Shown piece by piece: positions 33,995 to 44,510 of a DNA stretch of 64,000 bases. The notes beneath the pieces are model-generated. The model did no database searches, was not told the DNA's origin, and worked only from the letters and a program-made list of their open reading frames with translations. Within the stretch, counting starts at the first letter, position 1; each line of letters starts with the position of its first letter. This DNA is from Metamycoplasma neophronis (lineage in GTDB: Bacteria; Bacillota_I; Bacilli_A; Mycoplasmatales; Metamycoplasmataceae). Made by a program: the position numbers and the translations under genes. The stretch covers positions 1 to 64,000 of the forward strand of contig NZ_VHHP01000005.1 of assembly GCF_006491995.1 (NCBI RefSeq), given 5' to 3'.

Positions 33995-34723
33995 TTACTC
34001 CTTATTTTTATTTTTAGGTTTTAATTTGGCATTTCTTTTTTTATATTGTATTGCCTTAACAATAATGTATATTGCAACACCTAATAAGATTGCTGGCGGA
34101 ACAACATAACCAATTCATTTTGTTACCGTTACTGCTTTTGAAGGTTTTTTTTCTTCAACATTTATAAATTTAAACTGCGAAATATCTAAATAGAAATCAG
34201 TATATTGATAGAACTTAAAATCAAAATATTCCGATTTTTGAGTCATGTTTGCCATTTTTTCAGCTTGGTATTTTGGCATTACATAAACGATAAATAAAAT
34301 TGAATATGAGTTAGTAGCTGTTCTTAATTTGATATTAAAATTTTCATTAAAAAAATCTAAAAGGCCTTTTTCTTGTAATTTTTTAAAAAGCGGACCTTCG
34401 GTATTCATTACATCTAAAATATCTATTTTTTTCGCTTCTTCAAATTCATCTGGGTCACTAAAATGTCATTTTTGAGCATATTTTTCATAATATTCATTCA
34501 ATGTTCATTGTTTTAGTTTCTTAGGAAAATATTCATTATTTAAATCAGCGAAAGAGATTTTACTAGTTAAGGCTAAAACCTTCTCATATTTTTCTTTATT
34601 TGCTTCAGGTATTGGAACATTTCCATTAATATTTTGACATGAAACAGCAGCAATAGGAGCCAATGTTGCCGTAGCAGCCAAAGGAATTCCTAAAGTTAAA
34701 AATCTTTTTAGTTTGAATTTCAT
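33995..34723 (-). CDS. Lipoprotein with C-terminal membrane helix
   Basis: 242 residues. The N-terminus MKFKLKRFLTLGIPLAATAT leads to APIAAVSC, a lipobox with Cys at about 29. The C-terminus has a helix (WIGYVVPPAILLGVAIYIIV) followed by a basic tail (KRNAKLKPKNKNKE), so it would be anchored at both ends, an unusual topology. Function unknown. No Shine-Dalgarno; TAAAAT ends eight bases before ATG, suggesting a leaderless mRNA. Confidence 0.8.
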
Positions 34724-34790
34724 ATATGTATATTTTACTAAAATCGTTTAATAAAATGTAATATTTGGCGAAAAGCTTATTAGATACTAA

Positions 34791-34796
34791 TATAAT
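34791..34796 (+). promoter_or_regulatory. -10 box upstream of rmuC
   Basis: A perfect TATAAT lies 28 bases before the rmuC ATG; AAGGAG (Shine-Dalgarno) is at about 34809-34814. A convincing -35 was not seen. The 100-base divergent region also serves the lipoprotein on the other strand. Confidence 0.45.
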
Positions 34797-34824
34797 ATTA
34801 ATAATATTAAGGAGTGAAAAAAAT

Positions 34825-36417
34825 ATGAACAATACAGAACTAAGTTTATTGATTTTTAATACAGTCATAATTATCGTATTTTTATTTGCATTTATCGGCG
34901 CTATTGTCATGGGTTTTATTCATTGAAAAAGGAAAAAAGGACCAAAAATTGAAAATTTAGAAGATAGCATTAGACCCGCTGTCGATGAAAGTTTAAAACA
35001 CGTTAATGAGGACATCAAAAACGCACTAAGCGACCAATTTATTAAAATGAATGATAACTTTAATACTAATATTACTGACCTAATTAAAGAAAACAATAAT
35101 TTAAAAAATGAATTATACAATCTTGTGTTAAATTTGAATAATGATCTATCAAAACAAAATGAAAAATGAAAAAACGATTTAAGTCAACAATTTTTAAATG
35201 TTAACAACAAATTAATTAAAGAAAATTCAGAAAATAAAGAATCTTTAATTAGCACATTAAATTCATATAAAAAAGACAATATGCAACAAACACAAGACGA
35301 ATTTGTTAAAGTGCTTAACAATATGAATGATGCTATTAAAAAAATTCAAGATGCTAATGCAAATGAAATTGCTAAAATTCAAGAAAACACTGCAAAACAA
35401 GTTAACGAAATTAAGGGCAACATTGATGCATATTTCAAAGACAAATTAGAAAATAAATTAAACGAACACTTTAATACGGTTTCACAAAAAATGTATGACC
35501 TAAGCGAAAATTTAGTTAAGTTTGACACAATCAAAAGCGACATTGTTAATTTATCTAAAAACTTTACGAATAGTAAAGATAGAGGAAATATAGGTGAGTT
35601 CACATTAAGAGAAATTCTAAAAAACAAATATGGTGAAAACACCGATACATGATATGAGCAAGTTGACTTGGCAAAAGTAGCTGAAGATGGAAGAATTTGC
35701 AGCAATAACGGGAACGAAAAGAGTTCTTCAAAAGTCGACTTTGTTGTTCGTAGTAATATCAAATCTAAATTGCCTTGAAACAATGGAGAATCATTTGATA
35801 TTTTAATTCCAATTGACTCAAAATTCCCTACCAAAGATTATCAAGATTATATTGATGCTCGTACTCAAGAAGAAGAAGATAAAGCTTTATCATCATTTGC
35901 TTCAACAATGAAAAGATTGGCTAAGGATATTAGCGAAAAATACTTAATTAAAGATGTAACAACCGAAACTGCATTACTATATATTCCTAGCGAAAAAATT
36001 TATAGTTTAGTTTATTTAAACCAAGGCTTATACTGAGAATTATTGAATAAATATAATGTTTTAGTAGTTTGTCCGAACAACATTTTATGAGCTATTCAAT
36101 CAATGTTAGCAGTTGGTGTCGGGCAACAGTTGAATGATAATATTAATGATATTAAGGGAATATTCAAAGAAATTTATGACAAATATGACATGCTACTAGA
36201 AAATATTGAAGATGCCGAAAAAAGTATTAATAAATCAAGTGAAAAAATTTCTAGGGGTAAAAAAAACTTGGCCTTGATTTATAAAAAAATTGACACTAAT
36301 GCTAAAAAATTTATGATTCAAAACAGAAAAGCAACTTCAAAAACTAAAAAAGAATCAACCCCGGTTAAATTATTAAAAGAAGTCGAAACTTCGGAAGCAG
36401 ACGAAGAAAACAACTAA
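34825..36417 (+). CDS. rmuC: RmuC-family protein
   Basis: 530 residues. An N-terminal membrane helix (about 7-33, FNTVIIIVFLFAFIGAIVMG), a long coiled-coil-like region (about 40-235, rich in Asn/Lys/Glu), then the RmuC domain with NIGEFTLREILKNKYG, DILIPIDSKFP and TALLYIPSEKIYSLVY. RmuC proteins limit recombination at repeats and carry a PD-(D/E)XK-like fold. Several TGA tryptophans. Stands alone with its own promoter and terminator. Confidence 0.9.
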
Positions 36418-36435
36418 TTATAAAATAAAAATATA

Positions 36436-36490
36436 AACCACGTTTATTAAGCGAAAAATTTAAAATCGCCAATAAACGTGGTTTTTTATA
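36436..36490 (+). terminator. Terminator after rmuC
   Basis: 13-bp stem AACCACGTTTATT/AATAAACGTGGTT with an inner GCGA/TCGC stem, followed by six T. Strong, with possible activity in both directions between the converging rmuC and tuf. Confidence 0.85.
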
Positions 36491-36504
36491 TTAAATTATT
36501 TTTT

Positions 36505-36532
36505 AAAAGAAAAAGAAGCATCTTGCGATGCT
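36505..36532 (-). terminator. Terminator after tuf
   Basis: AGCATC-TTGC-GATGCT stem-loop (36517-36532) followed by T-rich sequence on the minus strand, 30 bases past the tuf stop. Confidence 0.75.
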
Positions 36533-36562
36533 CCCTTATTTGCGATGAATCAAATATAAAAA

Positions 36563-37756
36563 CTATTTAATAATTTTTGTAACTGATCCAGCACCAACAG
36601 TTCTACCACCTTCACGGATTGAGAATTTTGTTCCTTCTTCAACAGCGATAGGTGCAATTAGGGTAACTGTTAATTCAACGTTGTCCCCTGGCATAACCAT
36701 TTCACGTCCTGGTTGGAATTTAATTCCACCGGTAACGTCGGTTGTACGGAAGTAGAATTGAGGTTTGTAGTTTTGGAAGAATGGAGTGTGACGTCCACCT
36801 TCTTCTTTTTTAAGAACGTAAACTGTAGCTTCAAATTCTGTGTGAGGAACGATTGTTTTAGGTTTTGCTAAAACTTGACCACGTTCAACGTCATCTCTGT
36901 CGATACCACGTAGTAATAAACCAGCGTTATCTCCAGCTTGAGCTTCTTTTAAGTTCTTTCTGAACATTTCGATTCCAGTAACAACTGTTTTTTTGGTTGG
37001 TTTTAGACCAACGATTTCAACTTCTTCGTTTAGTGTTAGAACACCACGTTCAACTCTACCTGTTGCAACAGTTCCACGTCCTGTAATTGTGAAAACGTCT
37101 TCAACTGCCATTAAGAATGGTTTGTCAGTTTCACGTTTTGGTTCGTCGATGTATGCATCAACTGCATCCATTAATTGCATAATGTTTTCTTCGTAAACTG
37201 GGTTTCCTAATAGAGCTTCACGAGCTGAACCAGCGATAACTGGTGCGTTGTCTCCATCAAAACCGTATTCTGAAAGTAATCCACGAACGTCCATTTCAAC
37301 TAGACCGATCATTTCTTCTCTTTCATCGTCTTTAAACATATCAACTTTGTTTAAGAAAACAACGATCTTAGGAACACCAACTTGTTTAGCTAAAAGAATG
37401 TGTTCACGAGTTTGTGGCATAGGACCATCTGTTGCAGCAACAACTAAGATAGCTCCATCCATTTGTGCAGCACCGGTAATCATGTTTTTAACGTAGTCAG
37501 CGTGACCTGGACAGTCAACGTGAGCATAGTGACGATTTTCTGTTTGATATTCGATGTGTGATGTGTTAATGGTAATTCCACGTGCTTTTTCTTCTGGTGC
37601 GTTATCGATAGAAGCATAGTCTCTAGCTTCTGATAAACCTTTTTTAGATAAAACTGTAGCAATAGCAGCAGTTAAAGTAGTTTTACCGTGGTCAACGTGA
37701 CCGATTGTACCGATATTTACGTGTGGTTTTGAACGGTCAAAATCTAATTTTGCCAT
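36563..37756 (-). CDS. tuf: Elongation factor Tu
   Basis: 397 residues. G1 GHVDHGKTT (about 19-27), G3 [10 protein letters not shown]4 NKVD, and the C-terminal [13 protein letters not shown]. It contains no tryptophan codons and is fully open in either code. Single-gene unit with its own leader and terminator, not in a str operon with fusA. Codon use is highly biased, as expected for an abundant protein. Confidence 0.98.
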   Translation of the reverse strand: MAKLDFDRSKPHVNIGTIGHVDHGKTTLTAAIATVLSKKGLSEARDYASIDNAPEEKARGITINTSHIEYQTENRHYAHVDCPGHADYVKNMITGAAQMDGAILVVAATDGPMPQTREHILLAKQVGVPKIVVFLNKVDMFKDDEREEMIGLVEMDVRGLLSEYGFDGDNAPVIAGSAREALLGNPVYEENIMQLMDAVDAYIDEPKRETDKPFLMAVEDVFTITGRGTVATGRVERGVLTLNEEVEIVGLKPTKKTVVTGIEMFRKNLKEAQAGDNAGLLLRGIDRDDVERGQVLAKPKTIVPHTEFEATVYVLKKEEGGRHTPFFQNYKPQFYFRTTDVTGGIKFQPGREMVMPGDNVELTVTLIAPIAVEEGTKFSIREGGRTVGAGSVTKIIK

Positions 37757-37887
37757 ATTAAAATCCTTTCGTTTTTGTATATTTTTTTAGATATAATCTT
37801 TTGATTAAACGCGTTTAACCTTCCTAAGCATAGCCTTTCATCTATGTCCTGTCCAATTCGCGCATATTCATAGCATTTGTAATTTTA
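37757..37887 (-). promoter_or_regulatory. tuf promoter and leader
   Basis: An extended -10 (TGCTAAAAT, plus 37882-37890) would give a leader of about 115 bases. The leader contains a CATAG/CTATG hairpin (37829-37846), a 14-bp palindrome TTAAACGCGTTTAA (37805-37818), and a short upstream frame MNMRELDRT. The Shine-Dalgarno GAAAGG lies just before tuf. Confidence 0.45.
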
Positions 37888-37952
37888 GCAAAAAAAATAT
37901 TTTTTAATAAATTAATTTTAATTAATTAGTCACTTTTTAATACATTTTTTCT

Positions 37953-37970
37953 AAAAAAACCGGTTTTTTT
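37953..37970. repeat. 18-bp perfect palindrome
   Basis: AAAAAAACCGGTTTTTTT, upstream of the tuf promoter. It could form a terminator-like hairpin on either strand. Confidence 0.5.
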
Positions 37971-38011
37971 ATTTTAAAAAATAAAGAAAGATTAGCAAAT
38001 AAAGCAAAATA

Positions 38012-38039
38012 ATAAAAAAGCAAGACTTGCGTCTTACTT
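38012..38039 (-). terminator. Terminator between cdaA and tuf
   Basis: Imperfect stem AAG-C-AAGAC/GTCTT-A-CTT with TTGC loop followed on the minus strand by TTTTTTATTATTTT. It lies 310 bases past the cdaA stop, so it ends either a long cdaA 3' UTR or a separate RNA. Confidence 0.65.
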
Positions 38040-38347
38040 TAAATTGTTTTTAATTCTGAAAGGAATTAATTTTTTAATTTTAATTAAATAAATTTTAGCT
38101 GTTATCAATATATTAAATAATGTTATGCATTATCTAAGAGTGAACTAATGTTCTACAAAAAATTTAAGGAAATAAGGGATGTAATAAAAGGGTTATTATA
38201 TAAGTAATTATATTTTTTTTGATAACAACTTCATTAATCGCGAAGAATCGCGTGCAAAGCGTTAGATTATTATTTTGGCGTTTTGCGTATATAATTTTAT
38301 ACCTTTTTTAAAAGTTTTTCAAAAATTTTTTATTTTTTATTTTTGTT
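38040..38347. other. Non-coding region with possible structured RNA
   Basis: About 300 bases with no credible gene. Within it 38239-38252 (CGCG...CGCG) and GCAAAGCG/CGTTTTGC (38254-38261, 38279-38286) can pair, the latter fully only on the plus strand with a G-U. A weak TTGAAA-15-TATAAA is on the minus strand near 38290-38320. No known RNA family was recognised. Confidence 0.35.
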
Positions 38348-38926
38348 TTAATCAACATCCTTAAAAATATTAACTAAAGTTTCTTGTAAATTATCTAGTA
38401 AAATCGGCGTAAATGTTCCATTCTTAGCGATGGTTACCCCACCATTTTCTTCGCTAACTACAATCGTGGTTGCATCACAAATTTCACTAATTCCCATCGC
38501 TGCTCTATGACGAGCTCCGTAGCGATTATCAATCGATTTTTTAGTAATTTTATAATACGTTGCCGCGTAGTAAATTTTATTATTTCTAATAATAATTGCT
38601 CCATCATGTAATGGTGAATGTTTATTGAAAATCGAAATAATTAAAGACGATGAGATATTAGCATCAATAATAACGCCATCAGTTCTTAATAAATCTAGAT
38701 TATCCTTACCTTCGATTGTAATGATTGCCCCGGTTTTGTGTCTTGATAAATTTTCGATCGCTTCTTTTAATTGATAAATAATTCTAATCTTAGTTGATTG
38801 ACCTAATGATTTTTTAGCAGTTTTGTTTTTGTTTAAAGTTTTAATTCAACTAGTTGCGTAGTTAATTGCAAGAATTAAAGTAATTAAGATAACAAAAGCT
38901 AAAACGATATATAAAACTGTTTGCAT
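38348..38926 (-). CDS. cdaA: Diadenylate cyclase
   Basis: 192 residues, makes cyclic di-AMP from two ATP. One N-terminal membrane helix (YIVLAFVILITLILAI, about 6-21), then the DAC domain with HSPLHDGAIIIR (DGA at 108-110) and RYGARHRAAMG (RHR at 139-141). The single-helix form resembles the CdaM type of mycoplasmas rather than three-helix CdaA. It lies 14 bases after the small membrane protein gene. No phosphodiesterase gene is nearby. Confidence 0.93.
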
Positions 38927-38940
38927 ATTTTAACCTCTTT

Positions 38941-39336
38941 TTATCATCATTTATTTAATCCAATAATAATTAGCAACATTGCAATAATAACAACAACAAA
39001 TGCCGCAATAATTAAAAATCTTGCTAGCTTAGATAATGGACGAGTTTTTTGAGCCATTGGTGAATCTGATCATTTGTCATACTCAATATAGTTTTCATAT
39101 TTAATTCTGATTTTATTTTGTCTTTCATGTGCTTCTTCTTTAATTGGAGCACACTTTTCATCCATTGCCTTCATTCAACGAATTTCTTGGAAAAATTCGA
39201 ACATTTCTAATTCTGAATAATCTTTATAAAATTTTGAACCATTTTTGAAAACATTGAAATCATTAATTATCGTATTTGTTTTTTCTAATTCTGGATCGTA
39301 TGATAAGTCTCTCGTATCTTTTTGTTTTTGTGCCAT
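38941..39336 (-). CDS. Unknown small membrane protein
   Basis: 131 residues. A charged soluble N-terminal part (MAQKQKDTRDLSYDPELEKT...) with Trp/Phe-rich helices (FEFFQEIRWMKAMDEKCAPI), and a C-terminal helix of about 23 residues (FLIIAAFVVVIIAMLLIIIG), ending NKWW encoded by two TGA codons. A tail-anchored topology is likely. It precedes cdaA by 14 bases and may be cotranscribed, so a role near c-di-AMP signalling is possible but unproven. Confidence 0.75.
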
Positions 39337-39374
39337 GGCGCCTCATTTCTATAATTTATATAATTATATCAAAT

Positions 39375-39402
39375 TTGTTTTTTAGCTTTTTTTAGTTATA
39401 AT
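39375..39402 (+). promoter_or_regulatory. pgk promoter
   Basis: TTGTTT (39375-39380), 16 bases, then perfect TATAAT (39397-39402). AAAGGAG lies five bases before the pgk ATG. Confidence 0.55.
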
Positions 39403-39432
39403 TGATTATTATAGTAAAGTTAAAGGAGAAAT

Positions 39433-40635
39433 ATGAAAAAAACTATTCAAGACCTTGAATTAAAAGGCAAAAAAGTAGTTTTAAGAGTTGATTTTAACGT
39501 TCCATTATCTAAAGGGGAGAAAATTGAAGTAGTCAATGCGAATAGAATTAAAGCTGCAATACCTACTATTCAATACTTACTTGACAATGGCGCTTCTGTT
39601 ATTTTGCTATCTCATTTAGGCAGAGTAAAAACAGAAGATGATAAAAAAACCAAATCATTAAAACCAGTAGCCGAAAAACTTGCATCATTAATCAATAAGG
39701 AAGTAAAATTTGTTGCTAATACACGGGGAAAAGAAGTAACCGAAGCTGCACAAAATCTAAAACCAGGCGAAATTTTAACGTTAGAAAACACCCGTTTTGA
39801 AGATTTAAACAATAAAGCTGAATCAGGTTGCGATGAAGAATTATCAAAATTCTGAGCTTCATTGGGTGATGTGTATGTAAACGACGCTTTTGGAGCTGCA
39901 CATAGAGCACACGCTTCAACCTATGGAATTGCAAAATTTAGCAAAGAAAGTGCATTAGGATTTTTAATTACTGATGAAATTAAACACTTAGATAAATTAC
40001 TTGAAGGCTTCGAAAGACCATTCGTTGCCATTATTGGTGGAGCTAAAGTTAGCGATAAAATTAAAGTGTTAGAAAAACTATTTGAAATTGCTGACAAAGT
40101 ATTAATCGTCGGTGGTATGGCATACACATTCAAAGTTGCTTTAGGATTCAAAATTGGTGAATCTTTATTCGAAGAAGATAAAGTTGAATTAGCTAAAAAA
40201 TACTTGGAACAATATAAACATAAAATTGTTTTACCAGTTGACAATGCTTATACTGATGAATTTGCTGATAAAACTCCATTATTCACAACACCAGAACATC
40301 AAGATATTCCTGATGGATATCAAGGTCTTGACATTGGTCCAAAAAGTATTGAATTGTTTGCCAAAGAAATTGCCAATGCAAAAACTATTTTCTGAAATGG
40401 TCCAGCCGGAGTAAGTGAATTTAATAACTTTGCCAACGGAACTAAAGGGATTGCAATCGCGATTGCAAATAACCCTGAATCATATTCAGTAGTTGGTGGA
40501 GGAGATTCGGTTACTGCAGTTGAAAAATTAGGATACGAAGATAAATTTACATTTATTTCAACCGGTGGTGGTGCCTCAATAGAATTTGTTCAAGGCAATG
40601 TATTACCAGGTATTGATATTATTGAAAATAAATAA
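39433..40635 (+). CDS. pgk: Phosphoglycerate kinase
   Basis: 400 residues, the ATP-forming step 1,3-bisphosphoglycerate to 3-phosphoglycerate. Signature [16 protein letters not shown] (about 13-28), then [37 protein letters not shown] and the nucleotide motif [15 protein letters not shown] with [13 protein letters not shown]. Internal tryptophans are TGA. Single gene with its own promoter and terminator. Confidence 0.97.
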
Positions 40636-40659
40636 TTATTAACCTTATAATTAAAAAGT

Positions 40660-40690
40660 AACCCAAAACGTTGTTTTGGGTTTTATTATA
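40660..40690 (+). terminator. Terminator after pgk
   Basis: AACCCAAAAC-GTT-GTTTTGGGTT stem-loop followed by T-rich sequence, 24 bases past the pgk stop. Confidence 0.85.
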
Positions 40691-40839
40691 TTTTTTATTT
40701 ATTTTAAGCATATTTTTAATTAAATCCCAAGCTATAAATAATTTTATATATTAAAATTTATATATAGAAACTAATTAATTGAGATGAATATATAAATAAA
40801 ATAGCTTTTTTGTAGCTATAAATTAAATAAAGGAAACCG

Positions 40840-41697
40840 ATGAAAAAAAATATAAGTGAAAATAACACAGTAAGTAGCGAAAGCAGCTTAGTAATTAAAA
40901 ATTTCCTGACGATTTTAGAGGAGCACGATAAAGAAATAAAAAACAATCCGCGTATTGAACAACGTGAATATCCATTAGAAAAAATTATCGATATTAAAAA
41001 TGTGATAAAAGAATTCAAAATCAGGCGCAAAAAGTTTAGGGCGGTTGATGATTTAAATTTAACAATTTATCGGAATCAAAATATAGCTTTGCTAGGTTCA
41101 AATGGAGCCGGTAAAACAACAACAGTTGAAATGATTGTAGGAATTCAAAAACCAACTAAGGGAAAAATTGAGTACTTTTTCAAAGGCAACAACAATGAAA
41201 AAGATATTGATTCGGCCAAAATTGGTATTCAGTTTCAAGATTCATCTTATCCACAGGGGTTGACAGTAAAAGATGTTATTGTGTCAATGAATAAAATTTA
41301 TGGCAACAAAATGGAACCATCCGAATTAAGCGACTTAATTAAAATTTTCGGCGTTAATGAATTTCTATACAATAAAGCAGCTTCATTAAGCGGAGGACAA
41401 CACCAAAGATTAAATGCATTGCTTGCCATAATTCATAAACCTCAGTTAGTAATACTTGATGAATTAAGCACCGGTCTAGACATCAAAGTAAAATCACGTT
41501 TAGTGCAGTTTTTAAAATCTTTTATTAAGGCTAATCAAAGTACATTATTGATTATTTCACACGATATTAAAGAAATCGAAAACTTAGCAGACAGAATTGT
41601 AATATTAAACAAAGGCAAAGTTGTATTTGATAAAACGATCGAAGAAACAAAAGAAGAATTTGGAAGCATCTCCGTTTGCTTAGACAAATATATTTAA
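40840..41697 (+). CDS. ABC transporter ATP-binding protein
   Basis: 285 residues. Walker A LGSNGAGKTTTVEM (about 85-98), signature SLSGGQHQRLNALL (about 182-195), Walker B LVILDELSTGLD. This fits the ABC-2 exporter type (CcmA/DrrA-like). The first ~50 residues are a polar extension before the nucleotide-binding domain. Its partner permease starts nine bases after its stop. Substrate unknown. A small hairpin (40801-40819) lies just before the Shine-Dalgarno. Confidence 0.92.
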   Translation: MKKNISENNTVSSESSLVIKNFLTILEEHDKEIKNNPRIEQREYPLEKIIDIKNVIKEFKIRRKKFRAVDDLNLTIYRNQNIALLGSNGAGKTTTVEMIVGIQKPTKGKIEYFFKGNNNEKDIDSAKIGIQFQDSSYPQGLTVKDVIVSMNKIYGNKMEPSELSDLIKIFGVNEFLYNKAASLSGGQHQRLNALLAIIHKPQLVILDELSTGLDIKVKSRLVQFLKSFIKANQSTLLIISHDIKEIENLADRIVILNKGKVVFDKTIEETKEEFGSISVCLDKYI

Positions 41698-41706
41698 GGA
41701 AATAAA

Positions 41707-43233
41707 ATGCGTAATAAAAATAAACAAATAGTAAATTTACGTTCAAAATATTTAAAGAAACGTACTAATCCATCTTCAACCTTTAATGGCGTTTTATCTT
41801 TAATTAATTTACATTTTTGAAAAGCTTTCGTTGGGCCGTTTTTTGCTTTTGGATATCCGATTGTTTTCGTTTTAATGTTAGGAATAATTTTTGGATATGA
41901 AATTGTTATGGGTGCGTCTATTACAATTGGCCCAGTTGCCATTGCTTGTGTTTCGTTGCCCACTGCCATTTTTGAATTCAAAAAATCAACGCTATTAAAA
42001 AGAATCGGCGCAACTCAAATTAAGCCATTAACTTTTTTAGCATATACTGCAATCTATTATTTCTTTATTATGATTTTATCTGGAATATGAACAGCCCTAT
42101 TTGCTTTAATGATTTTCGGACCGAAATATTTCAATGAAGGAAGAATACTATATGAATTTAATTTCTTGGGCGAACAAATTAAAACACGCAGTATTTCTAT
42201 AAAACAAATGTTTAAAAACATTGACTGATTAGGATATATTTATAGTTTTATTATTTTAACATTAGTTTCAATTTCGGTCGGTTTATTTATCGTTTCAATA
42301 TCAAAATCAGTTTTAATGATTCAAGCCATTGGTTCATCACTATTAATAATTTCAATGTTTTTAACCGGACAAGTACTTCCTCTTGCACAAATCGCCAATG
42401 TTGAAGCGATGTGATATTTATCTTATATAACACCTTTTAAATCCGCTATAACCCAAAACACGATGGCATTCCAAGGCACGGGAGAAATATCAAAAATTTA
42501 TGATTTAAATAATTTTATGATTAACTTCGGAGCTTTAGATCTAAATGGCAATGCCGAAAATGCATTATATAGCATTCAAAATTACCAAGACTTTTTACAA
42601 ACAGTAATTAAAAATTACAACTTGATTAACCCAGAAAGCAATTATTACATTGGAAAAACATTTGGTCCAATAGCAACACTACAAATTAAACCCGCTCTAA
42701 AAGATTTAATAATTTTAAAAATGATATCTTTATCTCCAAATATTGACGTTGCCATAAATTACAAGCCCTATAGCATTTTCAACACAAATGAAATTTATCA
42801 TTCAGTCAATAGTTTGAGTACATACAGCCCTATTATTAAAAAATATGAAGATGTTTTAACATTAACTGCAAACAATGCTATTAATGAAATTATCGAATTA
42901 AAAAAAGCTGCCCAAGGCGGGGCTGCAACCATTCAAAATAACATTGATTTAATTTCTGCCTTAACTAATAGCAATCAATATAATGAAATTTTAAAATCTG
43001 GTCAAATTGATAACGATACGATTAACAATATTTTCACCGATATCAAAAATAATCCGATCCTTAATGAATATAATAATTCATTTATTTCAATAAATAATGG
43101 TTCAATAAATGAAAATTCACTAACACAAGTTGGTTCAACAACTGAAAATATTTTAAATTTAATTATTCCTTGAATTTGAATTTGTTCTTTAATTTGTTTA
43201 TCGCAAAGCTCATTCAAATGAAGCACAAGATAA
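41707..43233 (+). CDS. ABC-2-type permease
   Basis: 508 residues. An N-terminal helix pair (FVGPFFAFGYPIVFVLMLGI) and a middle block of helices (YSFIILTLVSISVGLFIVSI; MIQAIGSSLLIISMFLTGQV; QVLPLAQIANVE is typical of ABC-2 permeases). Then an Asn-rich extracytoplasmic region of about 240 residues (residues 250-485) unusual for this family, and a final hydrophobic segment (LIIPWIWICSLICLS) reached through TGA tryptophans. The extra domain may bind substrate or a partner (inference). Confidence 0.85.
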
Positions 43234-43260
43234 TAGATATATAAAATAAATTAATTTAAG

Positions 43261-43291
43261 ATGCATAACTATGTTTATGCATTTTTCTTTT
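43261..43291 (+). terminator. Terminator after the ABC permease
   Basis: ATGCATAA/TTATGCAT stem (43261-43268, 43275-43282) followed by TTTTTC. Confidence 0.7.
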
Positions 43292-43328
43292 ATAAATAAT
43301 TGCTGTTTTTTTGTAAAATTTTAAACAT

Positions 43329-44309
43329 ATGAAAAGCAAAAAATTAAATTTAAAAGAAACTCAATATGCAATCGAAAAATTAAAAGATTATTTCTCGCAT
43401 AATTTAAGAAGAAAATTAAATTTGGTGAGAGTTAGCGCTCCCTTATTTGTTCGTTCAAAATCAGGTTTAAATGATGGGTTAAATGGTGAAGGTCCTGTTG
43501 TATTTAAAGCCAAAGGTATTAATGAAAATTTAGAAGTCGTTCACTCGCTTGCCAAATGGAAGCGTGATGCCTTAGCCCGTTATAACTTCGATGTTTATGA
43601 AGGGTTATATACTGACATGAATGCAATCAGAAGAGAAGAAGATTTAGATAAAAATCACTCATTTTATGTTGATCAATGAGATTGAGAATTAGTAATTCAT
43701 GAAAGTGATAGAAATCTAAAATTTTTAAAACGCATTGTTAAAAAAATTTATAGTACACTAAAAGCAACTGAAAACAGAATCAATAAGATATATCCAAATT
43801 TATCTAAAAAATTACCCAGAAACATTGAATTCATTAACAGTTTAGATTTATATAATCAATATCCCAAACTTACACCTGAACAAAGAGAATATGAAGCCGT
43901 TAAAAAATATGGGGCAATATTTGTATACGGAATCGGTTATGATTTGCCGGATGGAAAACCACATTCAAAACGTGCCAAGGATTATGATGATTGAGAATTA
44001 AATGGTGACATGGTTGTATATGATAAAGTTAACGATCAAGCATTAGAAATTAGTAGTATGGGAATTAGAGTTAATAAAAATTCAATTCAAAAGCAATATA
44101 ATTTATCGGCTGAAGAAATTTCTTTAATTAGTCCATATCACAAACGTTTAATTAATAAAGAGTTGCCATTTACTATTGGTGGTGGACTAGGTCAAAGCCG
44201 GATTGCAATGTTCTTATTAGAAAAGAAACATATTGGGGAAGTTCAAGTTAGCGTCTGAGATGAAAAAAATCTTGATGATGCATTTCAAAAAGAAATTACA
44301 ATTTTATAA
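43329..44309 (+). CDS. asnA: Aspartate--ammonia ligase
   Basis: 326 residues, asparagine synthetase A, making Asn from Asp, ammonia and ATP. Its fold is like class II synthetases. Motifs: [32 protein letters not shown], and C-terminal [19 protein letters not shown]. It uses both TGG (AKWKRD) and TGA. No Shine-Dalgarno; a TAAAAT ends nine bases before ATG, suggesting a leaderless mRNA. Confidence 0.94.
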
Positions 44310-44317
44310 TAAAAAAA

Positions 44318-44347
44318 TTGTCAAAAGGCAGTTTTTTAATTTATAAT
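44318..44347 (+). promoter_or_regulatory. metK promoter
   Basis: TTGTCA (44318-44323), 18 bases, then perfect TATAAT (44342-44347). It begins nine bases after the asnA stop, so metK is transcribed separately with a leader of about 150 bases. Confidence 0.75.
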
Positions 44348-44365
44348 ATCTACATATTTATAAAA

Positions 44366-44510
44366 ATACATAGAGAGTTGCTTAGCTTAACAGCTTTGAG
44401 GCATGCCAACCTACTTAAAAAGCAAGGTGGATAGTGAGGGATTTATCTAACATGTATATCTTGTTATTTTAAAAAAACCTTCTCTATGTAAGAAAGGTTT
44501 TTATTTTATG
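44366..44510 (+). promoter_or_regulatory. S-box-like (SAM-I family) riboswitch
   Basis: The aptamer can be drawn with P1 ATACAT/ATGTAT (44366-44371, 44452-44457), AGAGAG in J1/2, P2 around GTTG/CAAC, P3 ACCT/AGGT (44409-44412, 44425-44428) and P4 GATA/TATC (44430-44433, 44444-44447). The order AGAG...TGAgGC..GCCAACCT...AAGGTG follows the SAM-I consensus with shortened helices. Downstream, AAACCTT/AAGGTTT (44475-44481, 44494-44500) forms a hairpin holding the metK Shine-Dalgarno, followed by T-rich sequence. An alternative pairing joins 44368-44377 with 44480-44489. Position directly before metK fits SAM sensing. Confidence 0.7.

Noticed and set aside
38040..38347. tmRNA, RNase P RNA or SRP RNA
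   Set aside because: The conserved cores of these RNAs were not found on either strand.
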